This document shows positions 38,248-47,809 of a stretch of DNA of 64,000 nt, one piece after another. Positions within the stretch are counted from its first letter, which is position 1. Each line of letters starts with the position of its first letter. A model generated the notes under the pieces. It had not been told where the DNA came from. It saw only the letters and a program-made list of their open reading frames with translations, and ran no database searches. Origin of the DNA: CAVVZJ01 sp963752755. Lineage in GTDB: Bacteria > Planctomycetota > Planctomycetia > Isosphaerales > Isosphaeraceae. The DNA lies in NCBI GenBank assembly GCA_963752755.1, contig CAVVZJ010000011.1:248001-312000 (forward strand), given 5' to 3'. Position numbers and translations under genes: made by a program.

Positions 38248-39739
38248 ATGAGACGACGAACCGGTCTGTTTGCCTTGGTGCTGACCTCGCTCGCGATCGC
38301 CTGGGGCGGATGGCCCTCGATCGGGGACGATTCACGGGGTGATGGTTCGAAACCGTCGTCGGGTGCGGATGCCGCGTCGGCTTTCCTCGTCGAGCCTTAC
38401 CTGCAATGGGGCGAGGTCCCATCACCGGGAGACAACAGGATCGAGATCCTCTGGCACGACCAGGACCGCGACGCTCGCTGGCGGGTCGAAACCCGACCGG
38501 CCGCGGGGTCCGACGACTGGCGACGTCGCGGCCGATCCCACATTCCGGCGCGTCGCGGTCCCGACGATCGAATCCCATCGCGTCTATCGGGCGATCATCG
38601 CGGGGCTGGAGCCGGGATCGGAGTTTGATTACCGGATCAGCAAGGACGCGAAGGTCGTTTTCGAGGCACGAGCGAAGTCGCGGCCGAAGCGCGGGGAACC
38701 GCATCGCGTCGTGATCTTCGGGGATTGCGCCGCGGGGACGCCCGAGCAGCGGCGGATCGCCGACCGCGTGGACCAGGAAGACCCCGACCTCGTCGTGGTG
38801 ACGGGCGACATCGTGTATAGCCGTGGGCGGATCTCGGAGTACCGCGAGCGGTTCTTCCCGGTCTATAACGCGGATGTCCTCTCACCCGAGATCGGCGCTC
38901 CGCTGCTGCGATCGACGCTGTTCGTGGCCGCACCGGGGAATCACGACATCGGGACGCGGGACCTGGAGAAGTACCCCGACGGCCTGGCCTACTTCCTCTA
39001 CTGGTCGCAACCGCGGAATGGACCAATCGAGAATCCCGGGGCGCTCCACTCGCCGATCCTCGAAGGTGCGCAGGCCCATCAGGACGCTTTCCTGGAAGCA
39101 GCGGGGCCAGCATATCCCCGGATGGCGAACTTCTCCCTGGACGTGGGCGACACCCACTGGCTGATCCTGGATGCCAATGTGTACATCGACTGGGAAGACG
39201 CGAAGCTCCGCGACTGGGTCGCGAAGGACCTGGCCGCAGCCCGCGGGGCCGCGTGGCGGTTCGTGGCGTTCCATCAACCCGGCTTCCAGTCGTCGAAATC
39301 CCACTTCGACGAGCAGCGAACGCGCCTGCTGGCCGAGGTCTTCGAGGCGGGGGGCGTGGATCTCGTTTTCAGCGGCCATGTCCACAATTATCAGCGCAGC
39401 TATCCGATGACGTTCGTCGCTCAACGGGACGAGCGAGGGCGCCCGGTAGGCAAGGAACGTCGGATCGAGGGCCGCTGGACGCTCGACCGGGAGTTCGACG
39501 GCGTTGCCAGAACCCAGCCGAAGGGCATCATCTACCTCGTCACCGGCGCGGGTGGGGCGAAGCTCTACAACCCGGAGCAACAGGACGACCCATCGTCCTG
39601 GCAAGAGTTTACCTGCAAATTTGTTTCGGACAGGCATTCCATCACGGTCATGGACGTCCAGCCGTCGCGGCTGGTCGTGCGGCAGGTGGACGTGGATGGT
39701 CAAGAGCGAGATCGGTTCGTGGTGACGAAGGGCCGCTGA
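38248..39739 (+). CDS. Secreted metallophosphoesterase, purple-acid-phosphatase-like (frameshift)
   Basis: A signal peptide (RTGLFALVLTSLAIAWGGWP) is followed by a fibronectin-III-like N-domain (VEPYLQWGEVPSPGDNRIEI, then VYRAIIAGLEPGSEFDYRIS). The catalytic domain carries VVIFGDCAAGTPEQRRIADR (first metal Asp), VVTGDIVYSRGR (GD), LFVAAPGNHDIGTRDLEKYP (GNHD), RFVAFHQPGFQSSKSHFDE (His) and LVFSGHVHNYQRSYPM (GHxH). A frameshift near 38520 separates the two parts. It acts on phosphate esters outside the cytoplasm. Confidence 0.85.
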
Positions 39740-39818
39740 GGCCGCGGAGTCGGGCTGGTGGGATCGTTGTCGATCCCCTACGATGGCGCCGGCGGCCGGA
39801 ACCGCCGGATTGACACGA

Positions 39819-40814
39819 ATGACGCGGGAGCGGCCCGGGGAGAGTGGTCTCGTGGAACGGAAGCGTGCAGCGGACGGGCGACCGACGATCGATCGACGCG
39901 GTTTCCTGGGGGCGGCGTCGGGTCTGGCGGTCGCGTCGGGGATGAGGGCCCGTGCCGACGAGCCCACCGACGGCCGCGATCCGTTCGGCTACTGCCTGAA
40001 CACCAGCACGCTCCGCGGGTTCGCGATCCCGATTGCCGAGGAGGCGAGCATCGCCGCGCGGGCGGGCTTCGGCGCGATCGAGCCGTGGATTCGTGAACTG
40101 GATCAGCACGCCCGGGACGGCGGCTCGCTGGAGGACCTGGGGCGGCACTTCCGCGACCTCGGCCTGGCGGTGCCGAGCGCCATCGGCTTCTTCGAGTGGG
40201 TCGTGGACGACGACGAGCGCCGTCGGAAGGGGTTTGAAGAGGCACGGCGGAGCATGGAGGTGGTCCGAGCCGTCGGAGGCACGCGCATGGCCGCGCCGCC
40301 GGTCGGGGCCACCGATCGGGATGACCTGGACCTGGGTCGGATCGCGGTGCGTTACCGGAAGCTGCTGGAGCTGGGCGACGAGATGGGCGTCGTGCCCGAG
40401 GTCGAGATCTGGGGATTCTCGAAGACCCTGGGCCGGCTGGGCGAGGCGGCCCTGGTGGCGATCGAGTCGGGCCATCCCGACGCCTGCATCCTGCCCGATG
40501 TGTTCCACCTTTACAAAGGCGGTTCCGGACTCAACGGCGTCCGCCTGCTCAGCGGGCGGGCGATCCACGTCTTTCACCTCAACGATTATCCCGCCCAGCC
40601 GCCTCGCGAGACGATCGGCGACGCGGATCGGGTCTATCCGGGAGACGGCGTCGCGCCGTTGACGGACCTGCTGCGCGACCTCCGCGCGATCGGATTCCAG
40701 GGCCATCTCTCCCTCGAATTGTTTAACAAGGAATACTGGAAACTCGATGCGAAGACCGTCGCCCAGACCGGCCTGGAGAAGTTGAAGGCCGTGGTGGACG
40801 CGGCCCTGGCCTGA
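39819..40814 (+). CDS. Tat-exported sugar-phosphate isomerase/epimerase-like TIM barrel
   Basis: About 331 aa. The N-terminal twin-arginine motif (TIDRRGFLGAASGLAVASG) indicates Tat export, common in planctomycete members of this xylose-isomerase-like (AP endonuclease family 2) superfamily. Barrel elements: YCLNTSTLRGFAIPIAEEAS, FGAIEPWIRELDQHARDGGS, AAPPVGATDRDDLDLGRIAV, VVPEVEIWGFSKTLGRLGEA (metal Glu), ACILPDVFHLYKGG (Asp/His), IHVFHLNDYPAQPP and GHLSLELFNKEYW (Glu). The start is uncertain; 39819 keeps the Tat signal near the N-terminus, and 39783 is an alternative. The substrate is unknown. Confidence 0.8.
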   Translation: MTRERPGESGLVERKRAADGRPTIDRRGFLGAASGLAVASGMRARADEPTDGRDPFGYCLNTSTLRGFAIPIAEEASIAARAGFGAIEPWIRELDQHARDGGSLEDLGRHFRDLGLAVPSAIGFFEWVVDDDERRRKGFEEARRSMEVVRAVGGTRMAAPPVGATDRDDLDLGRIAVRYRKLLELGDEMGVVPEVEIWGFSKTLGRLGEAALVAIESGHPDACILPDVFHLYKGGSGLNGVRLLSGRAIHVFHLNDYPAQPPRETIGDADRVYPGDGVAPLTDLLRDLRAIGFQGHLSLELFNKEYWKLDAKTVAQTGLEKLKAVVDAALA

Positions 40815-40965
40815 GAGCCAGGGTCGGGCAGTCGGGGGCACCGGAATCTTGATCGGACGGTGAGGGTCCCTATGATCGAACTGAGGTGGGGGGATCGCAT
40901 CGGCCGGCCTGCGCCGGGGAACGCCCCGATGGTCTTGCGCCCGATGCGGCGAGGGAAGTGGCAGC

Positions 40966-42675
40966 ATGTCGGCTGACGCACACGACGCCCGCGCACCCGG
41001 TCATCCTGGGGCCGGGCGACGTCACGCGGTGCCGTATCCGAAGGGCCGGCAGATCGAGCCCAGGGCGCTGGCGGACGTCCGCGAACTGCTCGGGGACCGC
41101 CCGAGGCGGCGCGACCTGCTCATCGAGCACCTGCACGTGATTCAGGACCACTTCGGCCATCTCTCCGACGCCCACCTCGCCGCCCTGGCCGAGGAGATGC
41201 GGCTGCCGCTGGCGGAGGTCTACGAGGTCGCCACCTTCTATGCCCACTTCGACGTGGTGAAGGACGGCGAGTCGCCCCCGCCGCCCCTGACGGTGCGCGT
41301 CTGCGAGAGCGTCAGTTGCTATCCTCGCCGGCGCGGAGAAACTTCTCAAGGCGCTGCGCGACGGGGTCGGCTCCGCATGTGCGGGTCATGCGGGCGCCCT
41401 GCATGGGCCGGTGCGACCGCGCCCCGGCCGCGATGGTCGGACACCATCCGATCGGTCGGGCGACGGTCGCGTCGATCAGTCGGGCGGTCGCCGAGGGGCA
41501 GACGGAGGCCCACCCGCCGGACTCCGTCCTCGACTTCGAGCAATATCAGGAAGCCGGTGGGTATCGGCTCCTGCGCGACTGCCTCGAAGGTCAGCGCGAT
41601 CGGGACGAGGTGATTGCCCAGGTCGGCGACTCGCAGCTCCGCGGGCTCGGCGGGGCGGGGTTCCGGTCGGGGATGAAGTGGTCGTTCGTCCGCCAGGAGG
41701 CGAAGCCGCGACTGATGGCGGTCAACGCCGACGAGGGGGAGCCGGGCACGTTCAAGGACCGGCACCTGCTGGAGACCGACCCGCACCGGGTCCTCGAAGG
41801 GATGCTGATCGCCGCCTGGGCGGTCGAGGCGGAGGAGGTTTACTTCTACCTCCGCGACGAATATCCGCAGATCCGCGAACTCCTGCTCCGCGAACTCCCG
41901 AAGCTCGCCGCGAGTGGCCTGACCGACCCGCCCCGGGTCCACCTGAGACGGGGCGCGGGGGCGTACATCTGCGGCGAGGAGACGGCGATGCTGGAGAGCC
42001 TCGAAGGCAAGCGGGGCTATCCGAGGCACAAACCCCCCTTCCCCACCCAGGTCGGCCTGTTCGGGAGGCCGACGCTGATCCACAACGTCGAGACGCTCTA
42101 CTGGGTCCGCGACCTGATCGAGCGTGGACCGGCCTGGTACGCGAGCCAGGGGTGCCGCGACCGCAAGGGATTGCGTCAGCTTCTCCGTCTCGGGGCGGGT
42201 GAAGCGAGCCGGGGGTGGTCCGGCGCCGGCGGGGACACGGCCCGCGAACTGATCGAGGACTATTGCGGCGGCATGCTCGACGGTCACACCTTCAAGGGCT
42301 ACCTCCCCGGCGGCGCCTCCGGGGGCCTTCTGCCCGCGAGCCTGGCCGACCTGCCGCTCGACTTCGGCACCCTCGAACCCCACGGCTGCTTCATCGGCTC
42401 GGCGGCAGTCGTCGTCTTCTCCGACCAGGACAGCGCCCGCGACATCGCCTTGAACCTGATGCGCTTCTTCGAGCACGAGAGCTGCGGCCAGTGCACCCCT
42501 TGCCGCTGCGGCACCGAGAAGGCCGCCCGCTTGATGGAGCGTCCCGCGTGGGACCTGCCGCTACTTGAAGAGCTCTCGGGAGTCCATGCGCGACGCCTCG
42601 ATCTGCGGGCTGGGCCAGGCGGCGCCGAACCCATTGCTCGCGGTCATCCGATCGTTCCCGGAGGATCTCCGATGA
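40966..42675 (+). CDS. Fused NuoE-NuoF-type subunit of NAD-dependent formate dehydrogenase (frameshifts)
   Basis: The N-terminal NuoE/FdsG domain (about 1-160) has LLIEHLHVIQDHFGHLSDAH, AEVYEVATFYAHFDVV and [2Fe-2S] cysteines in VRVCESVSCY and RAPCMGRCDRAP. The NuoF/FdsB domain has GGAGFRSGMKWSFVRQEAKP, MAVNADEGEPGTFKDRHLLE (NADH/FMN), GAGAYICGEETAMLESLEGK and FEHESCGQCTPCRCGTEKAA ([4Fe-4S]). Single-base shifts near 41325, 41377, 42176-42240 and 42580 break the frame; the corrected tail SICGLGQAAPNPLLAVIRSF is family-like. Its TGA overlaps the ATG of the catalytic subunit. It passes electrons from formate to NAD+. Confidence 0.85.
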
Positions 42676-45466
42676 CCGAACAGGCCCAGGAACCCGTCCG
42701 CTTCACGCTCGACGGCCGGGAGGTCGAGGCCCAGGCCGGGGAGACGATCTGGCAGGTCGCCCGCCGCGAAGGGATCGCGATCCCGCACCTCTGCTACTCG
42801 CCCGCGCCCGGCTACCGGCCCGACGGGAACTGCCGGGCCTGCATGGTCGAGATCGAGGGCGAGCGGGTGCTGGCCGCCTCGTGCATCCGACGGCCGGCGG
42901 AAGGCATGACGGTCGCAACAGATTCCCGGCGTGCCGGCTCGGCCCGCGCGCTCGTCTTCGAGCTGCTTCTGGCCGACCAGCCGCGCGCGGGACATCGCCC
43001 ACGACCCCGACGCGAAGTTCTGGCAGTGGGCCGATCGCGTGGGGGTGACGTCGAGCCGCTTCCCGTCGTGGCCCGCATCGCCCGCACCCGACCGCAGCCA
43101 CCCGGCGATGGGCGTCCATCTCGACGCCTGCATCCAGTGCGGGCTCTGCGTGCGGGCCTGTCGCGAGGTCCAGGTCAACGACGTCATCGGATGGCCTACC
43201 GCGGGCACGCGGCCAAGGTCGTCTTCGACTTCGACGACCCGATGGGCCAGAGCACCTGCGTCGCCTGCGGCGAGTGCGTCCAGGCGTGCCCGACGGGGGC
43301 CTTGCTGCCCGCATCGGTGCTGGATGAACAAGGGCTCGCGGCCCATCGTCCGGATCGGAACGGTCGAGAGCCTCTGCCCGTATTGCGGCGTCGGCTGCCA
43401 GACGACCTTCCACCTGGAAGGCGACCGCATCCTCTTCGTCAACGGCCGCGACGGCCCGGCGAATCACAACCGGCTCTGCGTCAAGGGGCGGTTCGGGTTT
43501 GACTATATCCATCATCGCCATCGGCTCACGCAACCGCTCGTGCGCAAGCCGGACGTGCCGAAGCGGCAGGACGATGAGGTCGATCCGGCGAACCCGTGGA
43601 CCCACTTCCGCGAGGCGAGCTGGGAGGAGGCGCTCGACTTTGCCGCGGCGGGGCTCCAGCGCATCCGCGACCGCGACGGCCGCGATGCGCTGGCCGGGTT
43701 CGGATCGGCGAAGGGGTCGAACGAGGAGGCGTACCTCTTCCAGAAGCTGGTGCGGACCGGCTTCGGGACCAACAACGTCGATCACTGCACGCGGCTCTGC
43801 CACGCCTCGTCGGTCGCCGCCCTGATGGAGACGATCGGGTCGGGGGCCGTCACGGCGCCGTTCTCCGAATGCGCGAACTCGGACGTGATCGTCGTCATCG
43901 GGGCCAATCCGACGGTCAATCACCCCGTCGCCGCCACGTTCATGAAGAACGCCGCGAAGCGGGGGGCGACCTTGATCGTGATGGACCCCCGGGGCCAGGC
44001 CCTCCGTCGGCACGCCACCCACCTGCTCCAGTTCCGCGCCGGGACGGACGTGGCCCTGCTGAACGCCATGATCCAGGTCATCATCGCGGAGAAGCTCTAC
44101 GATCGGGATTATGTCGAACGGTTCACGGAAGACTTCGACGACTTCCGCCGCAAGACCTGGGCCTGCACGCCCGAGGCGATGGCGCCGATTTGCGGGATCG
44201 ACCCCGAGACGATCCGCAACGTCGCCCGTACGTATGCGAGGGCGAAAGCCGCCATCATCTTCTGGGGCATGGGGATCTCGCAGCACGTCCACGGCACGGA
44301 CAACGCGCGCTGCCTGATCGCCCTGGCGTTGCTCTGCGGGCACGTCGGCAAGGCCGGGGACAGGCTTGCACCCGCTCCGCGGTCAGAACAACGTCCAGGG
44401 CGCCTCCGACGCCGGCCTGATCCCGATGGTCTATCCCGACTATCAAGCCGGTCGGCAGCGAGGACAGCTCGGGTCTTCTTCGAGCAGTTCTGGGGCATGC
44501 CGCTCGACGCCAAGCCGGGCCTGACGGTCGTCGAGATCATGAAGGCGATCCTGCGCGGCGAGATCAAGGGGATGTACATCATCGGCGAGAACCCGGCGAT
44601 GTCGGACCCCGACCTGCACCACGCCCGGCAGGCGATCGCGAGCCTGGAACACCTGGTCGTGCAGGAGATCTTCCTGACCGAGACCGCCTTCCACGCCGAC
44701 GTGATCCTGCCGGCGACCGCCTTCCCCGAGAAGACCGGCACGTTCACCAACACCGATCGCCGCGTCCAGCTCGGCCGTCAGGCGCTCGATCCGCCCGGCC
44801 AGGCGCGGCCGGACTGGTGGATCATCCAGGAGATCGCCCGACGGCTCGGCCTCGACTGGGACTATCGACCACCCGCGCGACGTCTTCGCCGAGATGCGAC
44901 GCTGCATGCCCTCGATCCGCGGCATCACCTGGGAACGCCTGGAACGCGAGGGGGCCGTGACCTATCCCTGCGACGCCGAGTGACCAGCCCGGCCACGAGG
45001 TCCTCTTCGGCGACGGCTTCCCCACCCCGACCGGCCGGGGCAAGTTCGTCCCCGCCCAGGTCTTGCCACCCGACGAGATGCCCGACGACGAGTATCCCGA
45101 TGATCCTGACAACCGGCCGGCTCCTCGAACACTGGCACACCGGCGCCATGACCCGCCGGTCCGCGTGCTCGACGACCTGGAGCCCGAAGCCATCGTGCAG
45201 GTCTCGCCCCACGACCTCGAACGGCTCGGCGTCCGACCCGGCGACGTTCGTCCGCGTCGCCACCCGCCGCGGCGCGATCGACGCTCGAAGCCCGCTCCGA
45301 CCGCGACGTCCCGCCCGGACTCGTCTTCATCCCCTTCTGCTTCGCCGAGGCGGCGGCCAACCTCCTGACGAACCCCGCGCTCGACCCGTTCGGCAAGATC
45401 CCCGAGTTCAAGTTCTGCGCCGCCAGGGTCGAGCCGGCGGCCGAGGACCACCTCGCCACGGCTTAG
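42672..45466 (+). CDS. fdhA: Formate dehydrogenase catalytic (alpha) subunit, Cys type (many frameshifts)
   Basis: An N-terminal [2Fe-2S] domain (GIAIPHLCYSPAPGYRPDGN, CRACMVEIEGERVLAASC) precedes two [4Fe-4S] clusters (HLDACIQCGLCVRACREVQ, STCVACGECVQACPTGAL). The molybdopterin domain starts SLCPYCGVGCQTTFHLEGDR. The catalytic site reads FGTNNVDHCTRLCHASSVAA, with Cys where FdhF has selenocysteine. Later blocks: VIVVIGANPTVNHPVAATFM, WGMGISQHVHGTDNARCLIA, MYIIGENPAMSDPDLHHARQ and the C-terminal MILTTGRLLEHWHTGAMTRR. At least eight frame changes are needed to read it. It oxidises formate to CO2, or reduces CO2, and partners the overlapping NuoEF-like subunit. Confidence 0.85.
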
Positions 45467-45579
45467 AGCGGATTTCGTTCGGTCGTCGAGGATCCCAGCC
45501 GAGGGCGGCTGTGCCACAAGATTTGTGGGCCAGTCGCCCCCGGCGGGCCGGCTCTCCACTCATGCGGGAACCGCTCTAA
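45463..45579. repeat. 117-bp terminal-inverted-repeat element at the fdhA stop codon
   Basis: TTAGAGCGGATTTC at 45463-45476 is mirrored by GGGAACCGCTCTAA at 45566-45579 (14-bp arms, three mismatches, nine perfect at the tips). The left arm supplies the TAG stop of fdhA. The interior holds smaller hairpins and no ORF. A MITE-like or REP-like nature is inferred from structure alone; no second copy is in the window. Confidence 0.45.
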
Positions 45580-45856
45580 TGACGAACCCCGGAGGAATGC
45601 CCACCCCGACCCCACGGTTCGTCCTACACGCGAATCGATTCGTTCCAGATTCTCCATCGTGTGCTATAATTAACCCTGTCTCGTTGGCAATTCGATTCGC
45701 TCCCGGCCCGGTCAATCCCGTCCAGACGTCGCGACGTCGCGACGCCGCGGCGCGTCCCCGGCGCCGAACGAACTTCACAATGGGCAATTTATCGCCCTTA
45801 TCATTGATCTTGTAAAGATTTGCGATCAGCGTTTGGGTGGTATCGAAGGGATTGTC
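45580..45856. other. Intergenic, isolated -10-like box
   Basis: About 280 bp. A TATAAT hexamer at 45665-45670 on the plus strand has no good -35 and no plus-strand gene downstream. Nothing else is supported. Confidence 0.35.
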
Positions 45857-47370
45857 TCACTCCCCATTCCTTTGGGTTGACAGTTGTTGCGTCAACAGGG
45901 TCGGGTCGGCCTGGAGCAGCTCCCAGAAGTCGAACGTCGGCAACTCCAGGCCCAAGGCCCGGTACGGGCAGACGTCCTTGCGGGGGCCCGAACGCAGCGC
46001 GTGGCTGTTCCAGTAAAGCCGCTTCAGGTCCAGCATCGCCTGGCTCATCCGCTTGTGTCGTGACTGCTGCATCCGTAGCACGCCGTTGAGGCATTCCACC
46101 GCGCTGCTGGCGCGGACCGTCGTCTCCAGCACCGCGGCCACGCGGGCGTAGCTGGCCCGCTCCGGTTCGTCCCGCTCACCTCGCCGAGCGACGGACCACA
46201 CCGTCGCGATCCGCCGATCCGCCGCCGGCTCAACACGGCCGTGACGCAGCCACCACCGCCAGGCCATCGCCTCGCGCCATGCCGGTCGCGGCTCGGCCGA
46301 CTCCAGGCGGCGTTGCATACGGTCCAGGAAGGCCAGGCTCCGCGGGTCGGAGAGAAAGTTGCGGACCTTCGACCAGTCCGCACCGGGCAGGTCCACCAGC
46401 GCCGCGGCGATCTCGGCTCGGGCGTGCGCCCGGTCGTTGAGCTGGCCATCGGCACGGAATAACCCCAACGCGGCGTCGATCCGGCCCCAGGCCGCTTCCC
46501 ACCGCTCGACCTGCTCGAAGAGAGTCGTGGCCTTGCGCCAGGCGGCGCGGGCCGTCTGGGCGGTGCCACGGGCGTCGACTCCCTGCCGCTTCCTGGCGGC
46601 GACCTGGACATCGGCGTCCTCGGCCTGCTCCCAGGCCGCCTCGGCGCGCCGCCAGTGCCGGCCCAGGACCCGCTTGGCCTGCATCGCGGTGTGGAAGACG
46701 TCCAGGCCGTGCCCCAGGCCCGGGGCCGCGGGGTCCCGGCATCGCGCCTCGGCGAGTTGTCCGACCGCCGCGGTGATCCCCCGGGCGGCATCGGAGACGA
46801 CGAACTCCAGGGCGACGAACGGCTCCAGCTGGTGGCTCCAGGTCTCGGCCGTACGGTCGGCGGCGTTGCGGCAGAAGACGGCCGTCATGCTCGTCGGTTC
46901 GATGCCGACCAAAGTCGGCCGCCCCCAAAAAAGACCTCGTCGACGGCCAGGGTCTGGACCTGGCCCTGACAGGCCCCGTCGAGGGCCTTCAGCACCGGCT
47001 CGGCCTTGCTGGCCTCCTCGGCGACCCAGCGTGCGATGGTCGAATGGTCGGGGCCGTACTGGGGCTCGATGACCCGGATGAGGTCCTCGATCTGTCGGGT
47101 GCTGATGCCCATGGCGAAGGCCGTCACCGCCAGTCGCCGCCGGGTCGCCTCGTCGAGGGCCGCCGGTGGCGAGGTGGGGATGGGACCATCGGCCGGTGTC
47201 GCGTCGGGGGCCTGCGGCGGTTGCAAGCGGTGCTCGACCTGGCGGGCGTGCTCGTAGATGGTCTGCCGGCTGCAGCCGACCTCTTCGGCCCGTCGGGAGA
47301 CGGCGCCGTAGGCCCCGGAGAAGACGGCGGCGGCGTTGCGGACCCAGGTGCGAAGCGATAGCGTGCTCAT
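45857..47370 (-). CDS. DDE transposase with N-terminal HTH, possible programmed frameshift
   Basis: The N-terminal part (MSTLSLRTWVRNAAAVFSGA, then RRAEEVGCSRQTIYEHARQV) contains a helix-turn-helix. IARWVAEEASKAEPVLKALD leads to the first catalytic Asp in VQTLAVDEVFF. The second part, in the -1 frame, continues WGRPTLVGIEPTSMTAVFCR, with ALEFVVSDAARGITAAVGQL (D) and VRASSAVECLNGVLRMQQSR (E). The junction sits on TTTTTTGGGGG (around 46925-46935), which could be an indel or a -1 slippery site. I could not place it in a named IS family. The start at 47370 follows the shortest sensible N-terminus. Confidence 0.75.
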
Positions 47371-47457
47371 CGGGGAGGTCCTCTGTGGTGCTGGTGATCT
47401 TGCTCGTGAGCCAGTCCACCACGGGGCGGCCTCCCCTTCCACTCAAACTGTCAACCC
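45874..47457 (-). mobile_element. Insertion sequence carrying the DDE transposase; tentative ends
   Basis: A 12-bp perfect inverted repeat GGGTTGACAGTT (45874-45885) and AACTGTCAACCC (47446-47457) brackets the transposase gene, giving a 1584-bp unit. No target-site duplication is seen and the transposase stop lies 17 bp outside the left repeat. The true ends may therefore be slightly further out. Confidence 0.5.
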
Positions 47458-47809
47458 GGCGAGCCCGATTTCAGTCCCCATTGCGACAAAGCCGTATCGA
47501 AAGCGTCCCGTCGGCGTCCGGGAACCGTTCTGACGGCGTCCCGAGCGCGTCGCCTCAGCGTCGTCCGGGCGTCCGCATAGCATCTTGAACGACGGCTGGC
47601 TGTTAAAGAAAACGGCGGCAACGCGATCACTCCGGAGCCGGCGGCGACGTCCGGATACGGGCGTTCGACGATGCCGCGACGCGACGGTTCGGTCGGTTGG
47701 CGGTGGCGTGTCCGTCTGGGCGAGGGAATCCCGATCGGCTATCCTGAAGGGCGACGCCTCTGTGACCGAACCGGCAAGCAACCAACGACTTGATTCTGAT
47801 GGATCGCCC
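47458..47809. other. Upstream region of alaS
   Basis: About 350 bp. An in-frame open extension of alaS runs back to 47585 but lacks family similarity. The alaS promoter should lie here; none is clear. Confidence 0.35.

Noticed and set aside
42703..44343. Minus-strand 546-codon frame opposite formate dehydrogenase
   Set aside because: Shadow of the plus-strand gene; no recognisable motif, whereas iron-sulfur and catalytic motifs are on the plus strand.
45665..45670. Promoter at the TATAAT after fdhA
   Set aside because: No -35 at proper spacing and no plus-strand gene downstream.
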